DNA of 64,000 bases, taken from positions 1-64,000 of the forward strand of contig JAFXHF010000017.1 in the NCBI GenBank assembly GCA_017536545.1, given 5' to 3'. Each line of letters starts with the position of its first letter. Positions within the stretch are counted from its first letter, which is position 1. The notes under the pieces are model-generated. The model was given only the letters and a program-made list of their open reading frames with translations. It did no database searches and was not told the DNA's origin. Positions 1-9,584 of the stretch are shown piece by piece. Origin of the DNA: a bacterium (GTDB taxonomy: Bacteria > Cyanobacteriota > Vampirovibrionia > Gastranaerophilales > Gastranaerophilaceae). Position numbers and translations under genes: made by a program.

Positions 1-153
1 TGAAAGCATATAAGTACGAAGCCCACCACAAGATGAGATCTCTCATAGCACAAGCTAGTAAGTCCCGTCGCAGATCACGACGTTGATAGGTCAGAGGTGT
101 AAGAGTGGCAACATTTTCAGCCGACTGATACTAATAGGACGAGGGCTTTTCCT
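1..153 (+). rRNA. 23S ribosomal RNA, 3' end (partial)
   Basis: The first ~150 bases match the conserved 3' end of bacterial 23S rRNA: the TGAAAGCAT...AAGTACGAAGCC segment, the CGACGTTGATAGG stretch and ACTAATAGG..GAGGGCTT near the end. The 5' part lies outside the window. The end point near 153 is estimated from where the closing helix strand (GAGGGCTTTTCC) stops. It is followed 75 bases later by 5S rRNA, the usual 23S-5S order. No tRNA is visible in the spacer. Confidence 0.95.
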
Positions 154-228
154 AAGAAGGAAATTGACGGTTGCGTTAGCTTATAATTATTATGCAATTT
201 TGAGTGTGCGAGAAGCACTGTCACAGGT

Positions 229-347
229 TTGTCGGTGACCAAACGTGAGGAAAACACCCGTTCCCATCCCGAACACGGTCGTAAAGACTCATAGTGGCGA
301 CAATACTTGGGGGGCCACCCCCTGGGAAGATAGCTAGTTGCCGACGT
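229..347 (+). rRNA. 5S ribosomal RNA
   Basis: About 119 bases with the universal CCCATCCCGAACACGG segment and closing helix I formed by GTCGG (231-235) with CCGAC (341-345). Length and position behind 23S fit 5S rRNA. The exact ends are estimated to within a few bases. Confidence 0.93.
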
Positions 348-361
348 CTAATTTAGAAAAA

Positions 362-398
362 AGAGAAATAAGACAAAAGTCTATTTCTCTTTTTTTTT
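362..398 (+). terminator. Intrinsic terminator of the rRNA operon
   Basis: AGAGAAATA-AGAC and GTCT-ATTTCTCT form a long stem with one bulged A and an AAAA loop, followed directly by nine or more T residues. It lies 15 bases after the 5S gene. Confidence 0.9.
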
Positions 399-541
399 AT
401 ATAGACGGGTCAACGTAGCAGGCTAAATATATTTTAAATTATTCAAAATTTTTGTGATAATTTTTGTTAAATTAAATCGCTAAAATTCAATCAGTACAAG
501 TATATTAACCTTATCTAGTTCTTTGGAATTATCTTATAATT

Positions 542-571
542 TTGGACTTGATTTATCAAAATATTTATAAT
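542..571 (+). promoter_or_regulatory. Sigma70-type promoter before the small ORF at 608
   Basis: TTGGAC (542-547), 18-base spacer, TATAAT (566-571). Transcription would start near 578, about 30 bases before the start codon at 608. The stretch 399-541 shows only AT-rich sequence to me. Confidence 0.5.
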
Positions 572-607
572 ACCATGAAGTAGGAGAAGATTAGTTGGGG
601 TTAAGAA

Positions 608-838
608 ATGCTAGTTTCGTCTATTGCTTATTTCAATGTTAATAAAACTATTGTTCCTAATAGTGTGATTAAGGATAAGTCTGTTAATAAAGCGAGTTTG
701 AATGAAGGGTTCGGTTACTCCAACGATAAAAAACAAAATAATGACACAAGTTTTGTAAAGAGCTTTGTTGATTCTTTTAAGTCATTATTTATGAAAAAAT
801 CAGATGAAAGTTCTAAGTATTTGTCTTTAATTGCATAG
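608..838 (+). CDS. Small hypothetical protein (76 aa)
   Basis: I do not recognise this protein. It is short, Ser/Asn/Lys-rich and polar, with no membrane segment or signal peptide. The ATG at 608 is the first in-frame start (a TAA lies two codons upstream). A weak GGGG ribosome site sits about 8 bases before it, and a good promoter (TTGGAC-18-TATAAT) lies 40 bases upstream. The gene stands alone between the rRNA terminator and a convergent MFS transporter gene 11 bases beyond its stop. The residues near the C-terminus (FVDSFKSLFMKK) could form an amphipathic helix. It may be a real small gene because promoter, start and stop line up, but composition alone does not prove expression. Confidence 0.4.
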   Translation: MLVSSIAYFNVNKTIVPNSVIKDKSVNKASLNEGFGYSNDKKQNNDTSFVKSFVDSFKSLFMKKSDESSKYLSLIA

Positions 839-849
839 GGCTAAATGTA

Positions 850-2019
850 TTAGTTCTTATCTTCAGCAAATAAATGCTTAACTAGTACTGAGCTTATTGC
901 TGGGATAATTGAGATTACAACAAGCACAGGAACAATGCTTGTAGCTTGTGCAATGAATCCTATAACAGACATTGCAATTGCAACAACTCCCCAAGAAAAT
1001 CCGTTTATAAATCCTCCGATAATGCTTTTATACTGAGGTAAAACTTGTTGAGCCATGCTCATTGTTATTGGGGTTGCAAACATTGTTATAAAGCCCATCA
1101 AAACATAAATTCCAAATGAAATCTCAGGCATTGTTTTATAGGTGAGCATAAATAATATCATCATTGGGCATGTTGCTATCATAGAAATATAAAATACATT
1201 CGCTGTGCCGATTTTTTTCTCAAATTTTGGGCTTAGTAATGATGCAATTCCTCCCAAAAGTAAAAATCCAAACATCGCAATCCCAATTTGCATTTTCGAA
1301 AATCCTTGAGCCTTCCAAAGAAATGGTAATAATATAGAGCATGATGTTGTAATCAATGATTTTAACATTGCAATTATATTTAAAATGTTTAATTTTCTGT
1401 TTGATAAAATGTCTTTTAGTGCTTGTCCTAGTTTTAATTCTGATTTTGGTGCTTTAATATGAGAAAATTTCGGTACGCAACTAAACATTAATGCTGCCCA
1501 AGAAATGCCTAGAATAGATAAAATCGGCATTTTATCAAGTCCGAAATATTGAGCGATTGTAGAGGATAATAATGGTCCCATTGAATAACCTAATGTTCCC
1601 ATTGCGATGAAAATTCCCATATTTCTTGCAACTTCTGATGTCGAAAACTTAACGACAAACCCCAAAGATTGTGGGTGAAATAAACTTGAACCTAAACTTC
1701 CTAATACGATAAATAAAATCATAAATGCAATATTATCACTAGCTGGGACAAGTGAAATAAATATTGAAGTGAATAATAAACCCCAAAAAATTAGTGCTCT
1801 TTTTCTCATTTTATCTGCAAAAAACCCAAAAAAAGGTTGCAAAAGTGATGAAAAAATGTGAGAGCAACTTAGTATAATTGTTGCAATTGGCATAGATATT
1901 TTTACTTGCTCAGCAATGAATGGCATAATAGGGTTTAAAAATCCTGTGTAAATGTCATTTATAAAGTGGGCTCCATTTAGCCAAATCTGGGTTTTTCTTT
2001 CATCTTTGTTGTAAATCAT
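850..2019 (-). CDS. MFS transporter, fosmidomycin-resistance (Fsr)-like
   Basis: A 389-residue major facilitator protein with about 12 hydrophobic helices. The N-terminal HFINDIYTGFLNPIMPF segment and the SSLFHPQSLG segment (around residue 113) resemble the Fsr subfamily, which carries HLLND...P and FHPE motifs at these places. The cytoplasmic loop 2-3 motif is GFFADKMRKRALI (MFS motif A, G-x3-D-x-x-x-R-R). Fsr-type proteins are proton-driven efflux pumps; the natural substrate here is unknown. It is a single-gene unit read leftward, convergent with the small ORF at 608. An AAAGG ribosome site lies 3 bases before the ATG. The dnaK promoter begins about 100 bases beyond the start on the other strand. 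Confidence 0.85.
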   Translation of the reverse strand: MIYNKDERKTQIWLNGAHFINDIYTGFLNPIMPFIAEQVKISMPIATIILSCSHIFSSLLQPFFGFFADKMRKRALIFWGLLFTSIFISLVPASDNIAFMILFIVLGSLGSSLFHPQSLGFVVKFSTSEVARNMGIFIAMGTLGYSMGPLLSSTIAQYFGLDKMPILSILGISWAALMFSCVPKFSHIKAPKSELKLGQALKDILSNRKLNILNIIAMLKSLITTSCSILLPFLWKAQGFSKMQIGIAMFGFLLLGGIASLLSPKFEKKIGTANVFYISMIATCPMMILFMLTYKTMPEISFGIYVLMGFITMFATPITMSMAQQVLPQYKSIIGGFINGFSWGVVAIAMSVIGFIAQATSIVPVLVVISIIPAISSVLVKHLFAEDKN

Positions 2020-2120
2020 ACCTTTATAATTGCACTAAAATCTTAAAAAATCAAAGGGGTGAAGATAAATATTTTATGTAAATTTGAATTGTTAATTTTT
2101 TGTTTATTTTTTAAGGATTC

Positions 2121-4032
<1,912 letters not shown>

Positions 4033-4054
4033 TTCCTTTTAAATAAATTCACTC

Positions 4055-4088
4055 AAGGCGGTATAGGTTTGCTATATCGCCTTTTTTA
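4055..4088 (+). terminator. Intrinsic terminator of dnaK
   Basis: AAGGCGGTATAG pairs with CTATATCGCCTT (one G-U), loop GTTTG, followed by TTTTTT. Confidence 0.9.
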
Positions 4089-4096
4089 ATTACAAA

Positions 4097-4126
4097 TAGA
4101 AGCCCCCGATTATTCGAGGGCTTCTA
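4097..4126 (-). terminator. Hairpin, probable terminator of the RHH gene
   Basis: TAGAAGCCC and GGGCTTCTA form a 9-bp stem that extends through CCGA/TCGA with one mismatch. Read leftward it is followed by a modest ATTTGTAATT tract, so it plausibly ends the gene at 4170-4358. It is a second hairpin beside the dnaK terminator. Confidence 0.5.
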
Positions 4127-4169
4127 TATATTGTTTCCCAAATCTTTTCGCCTTTTTCCTTACCACTGA

Positions 4170-4358
4170 TTAACTCAACAACGACTCTAACAAGTTAGCA
4201 TTTTGCAACGCACCTGTAGATTCTTTGATTTTTTGTTTGTAAATGTAAGTTCTTAGTGCCTCACGGATAAGTTCACTTCTTGAACGATTTTCACCATCTG
4301 CAACTTGGTCAATTCTGTTCAAAAAATCTTCCGGCATTGAAATCAATACTCTCGCCAT
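4170..4358 (-). CDS. Ribbon-helix-helix (CopG/Arc-type) DNA-binding protein
   Basis: A 62-residue protein whose first 45 residues form a ribbon-helix-helix fold. The strand ARVLISMPE is followed by helix A FLNRIDQVADG, a turn, and helix B SRSELIREALRTYIYKQ. The RSRSELIREALR signature is typical of CopG-family regulators, which bind DNA as dimers through the N-terminal strand. The tail after residue 46 is short and unstructured. Strong AAGGAG site upstream. Such proteins are often antitoxins or plasmid copy regulators, but no toxin-like partner lies beside it, so a stand-alone transcription regulator is the safer reading. Its target is unknown. Confidence 0.85.
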   Translation of the reverse strand: MARVLISMPEDFLNRIDQVADGENRSRSELIREALRTYIYKQKIKESTGALQNANLLESLLS

Positions 4359-4528
4359 ATATTCTCCTTTTTTTGTGATGTTGTCAAAATACTTACATAT
4401 ATATAAAGGATTTGATATATAAAAAAGTGCCTTTTTTTATTTAAAGAATATATACTAATTTTGGAAAGTGTTGATTTTAGTGCGTTCTAGAAATTAAATT
4501 CATGTTTACAATTCTTAATAAATGTAGT

Positions 4529-5614
4529 TTATTCTGATATAGGTCCAAGGCATCTTAGTCTGTTTGGGCCGATAATTTCGAATTGTAAGTTTCTTGGAAG
4601 TAACATTTCCTTTTCAGATGTATATGTTAGGTCTAAAAATGGCATGTTTTCATCTAATTCGATTTCGTATGTCATTGTTGGTTCTTTGCTAAGCATGCCT
4701 TCCATAGATGCTCCACGTTCAGTTGAGGTTGAGCAATAGCCTCTGTCGATTAGCTTCCCGTCTTTTGCTGTATCAAGCCAAGCAATTGGTGCATCACGAT
4801 ATACAACCATAGGTTTTGTAGTTCTTGATGAATGAGTTGCAATATCAAGATTGTCGATGCTATCAATGATTTGTCTGTTTAATTCTTTTGCTTCTTTGAT
4901 TAGCATTTCTGTGTAAGCTTTAAATTCATTATCAGGAACTTCCATTGGAATACGATGATTGGTTCTGAATTTGTGATTGTAAAATTCCCCAGAACGTAAA
5001 AAACGATTGATATTCATACCATTTTCAAGATACATTCCAATTGTTCTTGGGACTGGGACTTTTTCTTGAGAAATAAATGGAGTTAAATTTTTCCAAGTAT
5101 CTCCAAATTTTCTTATGTATTTACTTATGAAACCATTTTCGCCATTATAACAAATATTGGTTTCTTTTGTATGTTCTGCTATTTGAGCGATACTTAGTGA
5201 ACCATCATCGTTAGGCTTTAGTGTAGTGATAATTCTTTTCCCAGTATCATCTGTTGTATAAGTTTTTACGTGAGCAACAGTTCCGTCTGAGAAATATTTA
5301 GTGGCTTTTTGGATAATATTGTCTTTATAATCAATAACAACTTTTTCACCTTTTTTGTTGGTGAATGTTTTTTGAATTTCACTAAGTGTTTCAGTTAAGG
5401 GTTCTGTTTTACCACGTTTTAGGCTTTTATATATTGCAAAAATTCCAAGTGGAATCAATGTGATTGCAGTAGCTATTCCTATGTATTTTGCCTTTTGTTC
5501 TTTTGGTGTTTTTTGAGTTGGAGCAAAAGGATTTTGTTCATTTGCTTTGAAATGAACTGGTTTTTGTTGGTATTGATATCTAGGGGTATAGCTGTTTACA
5601 CTTTGAATTTGCAT
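4529..5614 (-). CDS. Putative mono-ADP-ribosyltransferase effector with membrane-anchored N-terminus
   Basis: 361 residues. The C-terminal ~170 residues show the ordered motifs of R-S-E-class ADP-ribosyltransferase exotoxins. These are INRFLRSG (202-209, like the INxxLR segment), VYRDA with Arg273, YCSTST with the STS triad 295-297, and SEKEMLLPR with the E-x-E pair Glu334/Glu336. Such enzymes transfer ADP-ribose from NAD+ to arginine residues of target proteins. The N-terminus carries HFKANEQNPFAP (21-32), then one hydrophobic segment (45-62) followed by YKSLKRGK. A beta-rich region with repeated short strands (85-150) comes next. The N-terminal module recurs in the upstream neighbour at 5630-7372, 15 bases away, so the two form an operon. 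No classical signal peptide is seen. The start ATG has an AAAGGA site. Whether it acts on a host, a rival or a self protein is unknown. The catalytic motif assignment is strong; the biological role is inference. Confidence 0.75.
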   Translation of the reverse strand: MQIQSVNSYTPRYQYQQKPVHFKANEQNPFAPTQKTPKEQKAKYIGIATAITLIPLGIFAIYKSLKRGKTEPLTETLSEIQKTFTNKKGEKVVIDYKDNIIQKATKYFSDGTVAHVKTYTTDDTGKRIITTLKPNDDGSLSIAQIAEHTKETNICYNGENGFISKYIRKFGDTWKNLTPFISQEKVPVPRTIGMYLENGMNINRFLRSGEFYNHKFRTNHRIPMEVPDNEFKAYTEMLIKEAKELNRQIIDSIDNLDIATHSSRTTKPMVVYRDAPIAWLDTAKDGKLIDRGYCSTSTERGASMEGMLSKEPTMTYEIELDENMPFLDLTYTSEKEMLLPRNLQFEIIGPNRLRCLGPISE

Positions 5615-5629
5615 GATTTTCCTTTTGCC

Positions 5630-7372
5630 TTAAGCATAAATAGTCATTATTTGTTCTTGTTCTTGTCTTTGGCGTTGGCGTTGGGCTTGTCTAATTGCAG
5701 CTTCTTGAGCTTCTCTTGCTGCCTGTTTGATTTCCTGTACGGTGTTTAGTAATTCTTCTACGCTTTTAATTTTACCGTTTTTAATCATTCTAAGGATAGC
5801 TACATAATCTCCTTCAGACAATTCATCAATATAATATCGTAGTTCTTTTAGTAATTCGCTATTACTAGGGTCTGACAATGTTTCTAAAAGATCTTCAGTT
5901 AAATAGCCTTCACGTAAACCTTGCATAATTTGTGATTTTTCGTTGTATCTTGCACGATATGCTTCAATACGTAGGTAGCTTTCATACGCTTCTGGGTCGT
6001 ATTTTCTCAAACGTAATTCGTAAAAGTGATCCCAAGCACCACCTTTAACTCCACACATTCTTGGTTGTACTCCAAATTCTTTACATAGTTTCAAATATGC
6101 AGTATACCAAGGATCTAGTAATTTCCCTGCTGAATCTGGTGGATTTGGCCCAGTAGGACCATTTGAACCCTCAGGACCATTACCTTTTTTATTAAATGTT
6201 TTTTCGTCTATGATATTACCTTTTTTATCTCTTATGATAACGGTTTCACCATCAAAGTTTGCAATAGTGGTTTTAGAGTAACCGTTTTCTAACTGTTCAA
6301 CAGTTTTAACGGTTATACTTGGAGCGTTGCTGTAATCTGTTGTTGTACGACCAATACATACGTATTTGCCATTTTCTTTTTGGTAAAGTTTTTCAACACA
6401 TACTCCACGTTTTTGATCAACTGTGTAAGTAGATTTGATATCATCACCATATGTTGTGATTTGTTCAAGACCTCTAGTTTTTCTTGTTGTTTTTGTAATC
6501 GCACCTGTTTTTGGGTCAAATTGTGTGATTTCTTCTGAATACATTTTTCCAGGTTTGTTTATTGTAATTTGTTGTTCTGTAATTGCTCCATTTTTGTTTG
6601 TGGTTGTTATTACAGTTTTTCCTTTGAAATATGTTTTTTCAACTTGTTTACCCTCAGGATATATTATCTTTGAAACTGATTTGCCATCAAGAGTTGTTGG
6701 GTATTTGATAATTCTTTTTCCATTTTCTACGTAATCTTCAATGCAACCGCTTTCGTAGTATTTTTTCATATCAGCTGGATCCCAAGCGTTAGATTTTCTA
6801 GCACCTTGTGTTTCAAGAACATTATTAATTGTCTTTTCATCAACAACACTTGTTCCTTTTCCTAATTTTTCTAAAGATGCTACTGTTTCTTGACCTTTTC
6901 GTTTTATTTCTTCAGCTATGCGTCTAGCGTTTTCTTCAGCTTGTTTGATTGCTGCTTGGGCTTGTTCTTCTAATTCTTCATAATATTTTGTCATATCATC
7001 AAAAGACCAAGCATCAGGTTTTGTCGCACCGTTTGTAATACGTTCATCAAGAGCTTCTGGAGAGAATGCTGGTTTTCTAGTTAAGAGTTCTCTTGTTTGA
7101 TTTAGGGTATTTTCCGCATCAGGATTTTTGAATTTTGGAGTTTCTTTTGTTGCTCCCGTTAATGTGTCAATGACTTCGTTTGCTTTTCCACGTTTAACCA
7201 TTTTGTAAATGCCAAATAATGCAACAGGAACCGTTACTGCCGTTGCAATGATAACATTTCTTTTTGTGTTGTCTTTTTCTTTTGGGGCAAAAGCATTTTG
7301 TTGATTTGCTTTGAATTGAATTGGTTTTTGGGTAAATTGATTTGGGGTAAAAGAGATTTTTTGAATTTGCAT
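5630..7372 (-). CDS. Unknown modular protein sharing the N-terminus of the adjacent ADP-ribosyltransferase
   Basis: 580 residues from the ATG at 7372, which gives the same MQIQ start as the neighbour and sits 7 bases after AAGG. A GTG two codons upstream is less likely. Layout: IQFKANQQNAFAP (18-30), a membrane segment (39-57) followed by YKMVKRGK, and a helical region. Two copies of a short motif follow, DAWSFDDMTKYYE (120-132) and NAWDPADMKKYYE (195-207), separated by a coiled coil. Next come about 180 residues of repetitive Thr/Lys/Gly-rich short strands (YPEGK, YFKGK, TNKNGAI), a Gly/Pro linker (396-415), and a helical C-terminal domain ending in a Gln/Arg-rich tail (RQRQRQEQEQ). I recognise no enzyme motif. 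Pairing with the ADP-ribosyltransferase suggests a shared localisation, partner or scaffold role, but this is inference. Confidence 0.7.
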   Translation of the reverse strand: MQIQKISFTPNQFTQKPIQFKANQQNAFAPKEKDNTKRNVIIATAVTVPVALFGIYKMVKRGKANEVIDTLTGATKETPKFKNPDAENTLNQTRELLTRKPAFSPEALDERITNGATKPDAWSFDDMTKYYEELEEQAQAAIKQAEENARRIAEEIKRKGQETVASLEKLGKGTSVVDEKTINNVLETQGARKSNAWDPADMKKYYESGCIEDYVENGKRIIKYPTTLDGKSVSKIIYPEGKQVEKTYFKGKTVITTTNKNGAITEQQITINKPGKMYSEEITQFDPKTGAITKTTRKTRGLEQITTYGDDIKSTYTVDQKRGVCVEKLYQKENGKYVCIGRTTTDYSNAPSITVKTVEQLENGYSKTTIANFDGETVIIRDKKGNIIDEKTFNKKGNGPEGSNGPTGPNPPDSAGKLLDPWYTAYLKLCKEFGVQPRMCGVKGGAWDHFYELRLRKYDPEAYESYLRIEAYRARYNEKSQIMQGLREGYLTEDLLETLSDPSNSELLKELRYYIDELSEGDYVAILRMIKNGKIKSVEELLNTVQEIKQAAREAQEAAIRQAQRQRQRQEQEQIMTIYA

Positions 7373-7472
7373 ACACACACCTTAAATAATAAATAAAATT
7401 AACCTACGTTTGCTTTAAACCATTTTTTTCATGGTTTTTGCTAGTTTTAAGTGTAATTTGTAACATTTATTA

Positions 7473-8432
7473 TTATTTTAATAAAATAGCTAAACAAATT
7501 AGTAGCATGAAGTTAGTTACGATGTTTCTTGAATAGAAAAATCTAAAATAAAACGGTGCATCTGGAGTTTTTGAAACTTCTTTCCAGTTATCTAGTGGAT
7601 AATGCCAGGGGTAAATTTTAGGTGTTTGGGTTTTATCTTGGTTGAATACATTTAATGATATGTATAAATCGATTATTTGTGGAATAGTTAATAAGCCAAG
7701 CAAGTACAAATAATTGTCTGTTTTATATGACAGGCATGAGATTAAAATGAATGCTGTTATGTAGAAAAATAAAATAAAGTTTAGAGCATTTTTTTTAGTT
7801 CCTAGGTATCTACATAAAGTTTTTTTATGCGAACATTCATCTCCGTCAAAATCCATCAGCATATGAGCATATAAAATTGTGTTCGTAAACATGGCACATG
7901 CAAGTGATAATAACAAAACTTCCCAAGAAAACTTACTTGTCATAACATAGTAAATTCCCTCGTATAAAAGTGGTCCATATGCGATTATAATTGCGACTTC
8001 ACCTAGTCCTTTTAGTGATAATTTCTGATATGTCAAAGCTATTAAAAGTCCAATAAGAGCTAAAAATGCAACATAATACCCTGATAAGAAAAATAAAATC
8101 CCACCAATTATTGCTGCAATTCCTAAAAATGTACAAATTGCGATTTTTAAATCTTTTGTAGTTGCTTGTCCTGATTTTAGATATAGGCATTTGCAGTTTT
8201 GAGCTGAATTTATAAAGTTTTCGTCTTTAATCAATATTTTATAATCAAAATAATCATCGATTAAATTTGTTGCCATATGAACAAGTCCACTGCCAAGAAT
8301 TGCTAGTAGTCCTAAATAAGGGTTGCCTCCTTGTTTTAGTGCAAAGATAAAAATTACTAAGCAGTTGAGCAAAGTTATTGGTAGAGAGTATACTCTAGCA
8401 TTATTTAGCCAGAATGAAATCTTTTTGAACAT
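7473..8432 (-). CDS. UbiA-family prenyltransferase (MenA-like)
   Basis: Integral membrane enzyme of 319 residues with about eight or nine helices. It carries both Asp-rich motifs of the UbiA superfamily: NxxxDxxD as NLIDDYFD (56-63) and DxxxD as DFDGD (about 194-198). These bind Mg2+-prenyl diphosphate. The loop KLSLKGLGE resembles the KGLGE segment of MenA (1,4-dihydroxy-2-naphthoate prenyltransferase), so menaquinone synthesis is a plausible role. No other men gene is nearby, so the acceptor remains open. It is last in a leftward unit nanE-ROK-small ORF-this gene, starting 6 bases after the small ORF. It has 94 bases of low-complexity sequence behind it. Confidence 0.8.
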   Translation of the reverse strand: MFKKISFWLNNARVYSLPITLLNCLVIFIFALKQGGNPYLGLLAILGSGLVHMATNLIDDYFDYKILIKDENFINSAQNCKCLYLKSGQATTKDLKIAICTFLGIAAIIGGILFFLSGYYVAFLALIGLLIALTYQKLSLKGLGEVAIIIAYGPLLYEGIYYVMTSKFSWEVLLLSLACAMFTNTILYAHMLMDFDGDECSHKKTLCRYLGTKKNALNFILFFYITAFILISCLSYKTDNYLYLLGLLTIPQIIDLYISLNVFNQDKTQTPKIYPWHYPLDNWKEVSKTPDAPFYFRFFYSRNIVTNFMLLICLAILLK

Positions 8433-8438
8433 TTACCC

Positions 8439-8663
8439 TTATCCCTCAAAGATGTTTTTCATTGCAACAACAGACTCATAGCTTGCACCAGCTTCAAGAA
8501 TTTCTTCTGCGGTTAAGCCAAACATTGTAATCAAATTATGAGCTTCTGTAATGTTTCTTGAGTTTAAGAATTTTGCAGTTTCAGTGACTGCAGTTTCTCT
8601 TGTCATTGTTGTAAACTGGTCATTAATTCCTTTTCTAAAAATTCTTGATTTTGATTTACCCAT
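8439..8663 (-). CDS. Small conserved-looking hypothetical protein (74 aa)
   Basis: I do not recognise it. The ATG at 8663 is chosen because a GAGGT site lies 5 bases upstream; an in-frame TTG at 8675 is a weaker alternative. It overlaps the end of the ROK kinase gene by 8 bases, so translation is probably coupled. A basic N-terminus (GKSKSRIFRKG) is followed by two or three predicted helices (TAVTETAKFLNSR, EAHNLITMFGLTAEEIL, YESVVAMKNIF). There is no membrane segment. It lies between the kinase and a prenyltransferase. Confidence 0.6.
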   Translation of the reverse strand: MGKSKSRIFRKGINDQFTTMTRETAVTETAKFLNSRNITEAHNLITMFGLTAEEILEAGASYESVVAMKNIFEG

Positions 8664-9534
8664 GGCGTACCTCAAGAGCTAATAATGCTGCCCCAATCAT
8701 TCCTGAAAAATTGCCAGCTTGAGCTTTTACAATTCTGGTTGGTGTAGTTACTATTTGAGAATTAACTTCATCTTCAACTTTTTTTGTATCAACAAATTCT
8801 GCCATAGAACCTGATAATACAACACAATCAGGATCAAATAGATTTGCAAGTCCAATGATTCCATTTGCCAAATCGTCGTGCCATCTATCTAATATTTCTA
8901 ACATTTTAGAATCTGATTTCTGAGCACCTTCAACAACATCATATGTTGTAATATCTTTATTGCCAGTCATTTCTTCTGCGGTGAGTTTTAAGCCTGTACC
9001 TGAAGTATAGATTTCAAAGCAGTCATAACTTCCGCAAGTACATTTTCTGTGTTTGTCTGAACGCATTTTAAAATGCATTTCACCAGCCGCTCCATTTTGA
9101 CCTTTTAACAAGTGTCCGTTTATGATGATTCCACCACCAACGCCAGTTCCTAGGGTTATCATAACAGATACGGTTGTATCTTTTGAAGCTCCAATTTTGT
9201 ATTCAGCCCAAGCTGCACAGTTTGCATCGTTTTCAACAAAAACAGGTTTTGTTGATAGACTTTGGAAATCTAATGTCGGATATTCTTTTGCAATATTACC
9301 AGTTGAACCTACAATACCTGTATTTTGATTATTAACAGCACCACAAGTCGAAAAAGCAATAACATCGACTTCACTTTCGTATTTTTTGATAATTAACTTG
9401 AAAGTAGCTTTTATTTCCTCAAAAGTTTTTGGTGTTGAATGTTTTTCAACTTCGCTAATTATTTCACCTTTTTCGTCAATTATGGCGTTATAGATTTTAG
9501 TTCCGCCAACATCTATTGCTAATGCTTTTTTCAT
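8656..9534 (-). CDS. nanK: ROK-family sugar kinase, probable N-acetylmannosamine kinase
   Basis: 292 residues. The ATP-binding N-terminal motif DVGGTK (8-13), a second phosphate-binding segment LGTGVGGGI, the catalytic EN-DAN segment (VENDANCAA) and a ROK zinc site CTCGSYDC all identify the ROK fold. The residues before the zinc site read GEMHFKM rather than the common GELGH, a small deviation. ROK kinases phosphorylate glucose, ManNAc, fructose or similar sugars in the cytoplasm. The neighbour 50 bases upstream is NanE (ManNAc-6-phosphate epimerase), which makes ManNAc kinase the best guess; glucokinase activity cannot be excluded. No nanA lyase or sialic acid transporter is in the window. 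Confidence 0.75.
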   Translation of the reverse strand: MKKALAIDVGGTKIYNAIIDEKGEIISEVEKHSTPKTFEEIKATFKLIIKKYESEVDVIAFSTCGAVNNQNTGIVGSTGNIAKEYPTLDFQSLSTKPVFVENDANCAAWAEYKIGASKDTTVSVMITLGTGVGGGIIINGHLLKGQNGAAGEMHFKMRSDKHRKCTCGSYDCFEIYTSGTGLKLTAEEMTGNKDITTYDVVEGAQKSDSKMLEILDRWHDDLANGIIGLANLFDPDCVVLSGSMAEFVDTKKVEDEVNSQIVTTPTRIVKAQAGNFSGMIGAALLALEVRHG

Positions 9535-9584
9535 CTTTTTCCTTCGTTAATTTTGCAAATTACAAATCTATTGGTAATCTTTAT

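Noticed and set aside
4170..4358. RHH protein as antitoxin of a toxin-antitoxin pair
   Set aside because: No small toxin-like ORF lies next to it on the same strand; neighbours are dnaK and the ADP-ribosyltransferase gene with its own start signals.
5630..7372. Rhs/YD-repeat toxin
   Set aside because: The strand-rich Thr/Lys/Gly repeats lack the YDxxGR pattern and the RHS core motif.
7417..7439. Terminator-like hairpin AAACCAT-TTTTTTC-ATGGTTT
   Set aside because: Its T-run is on the plus strand but no rightward gene lies upstream; read leftward the tail is A-rich, so I do not list it as a terminator.
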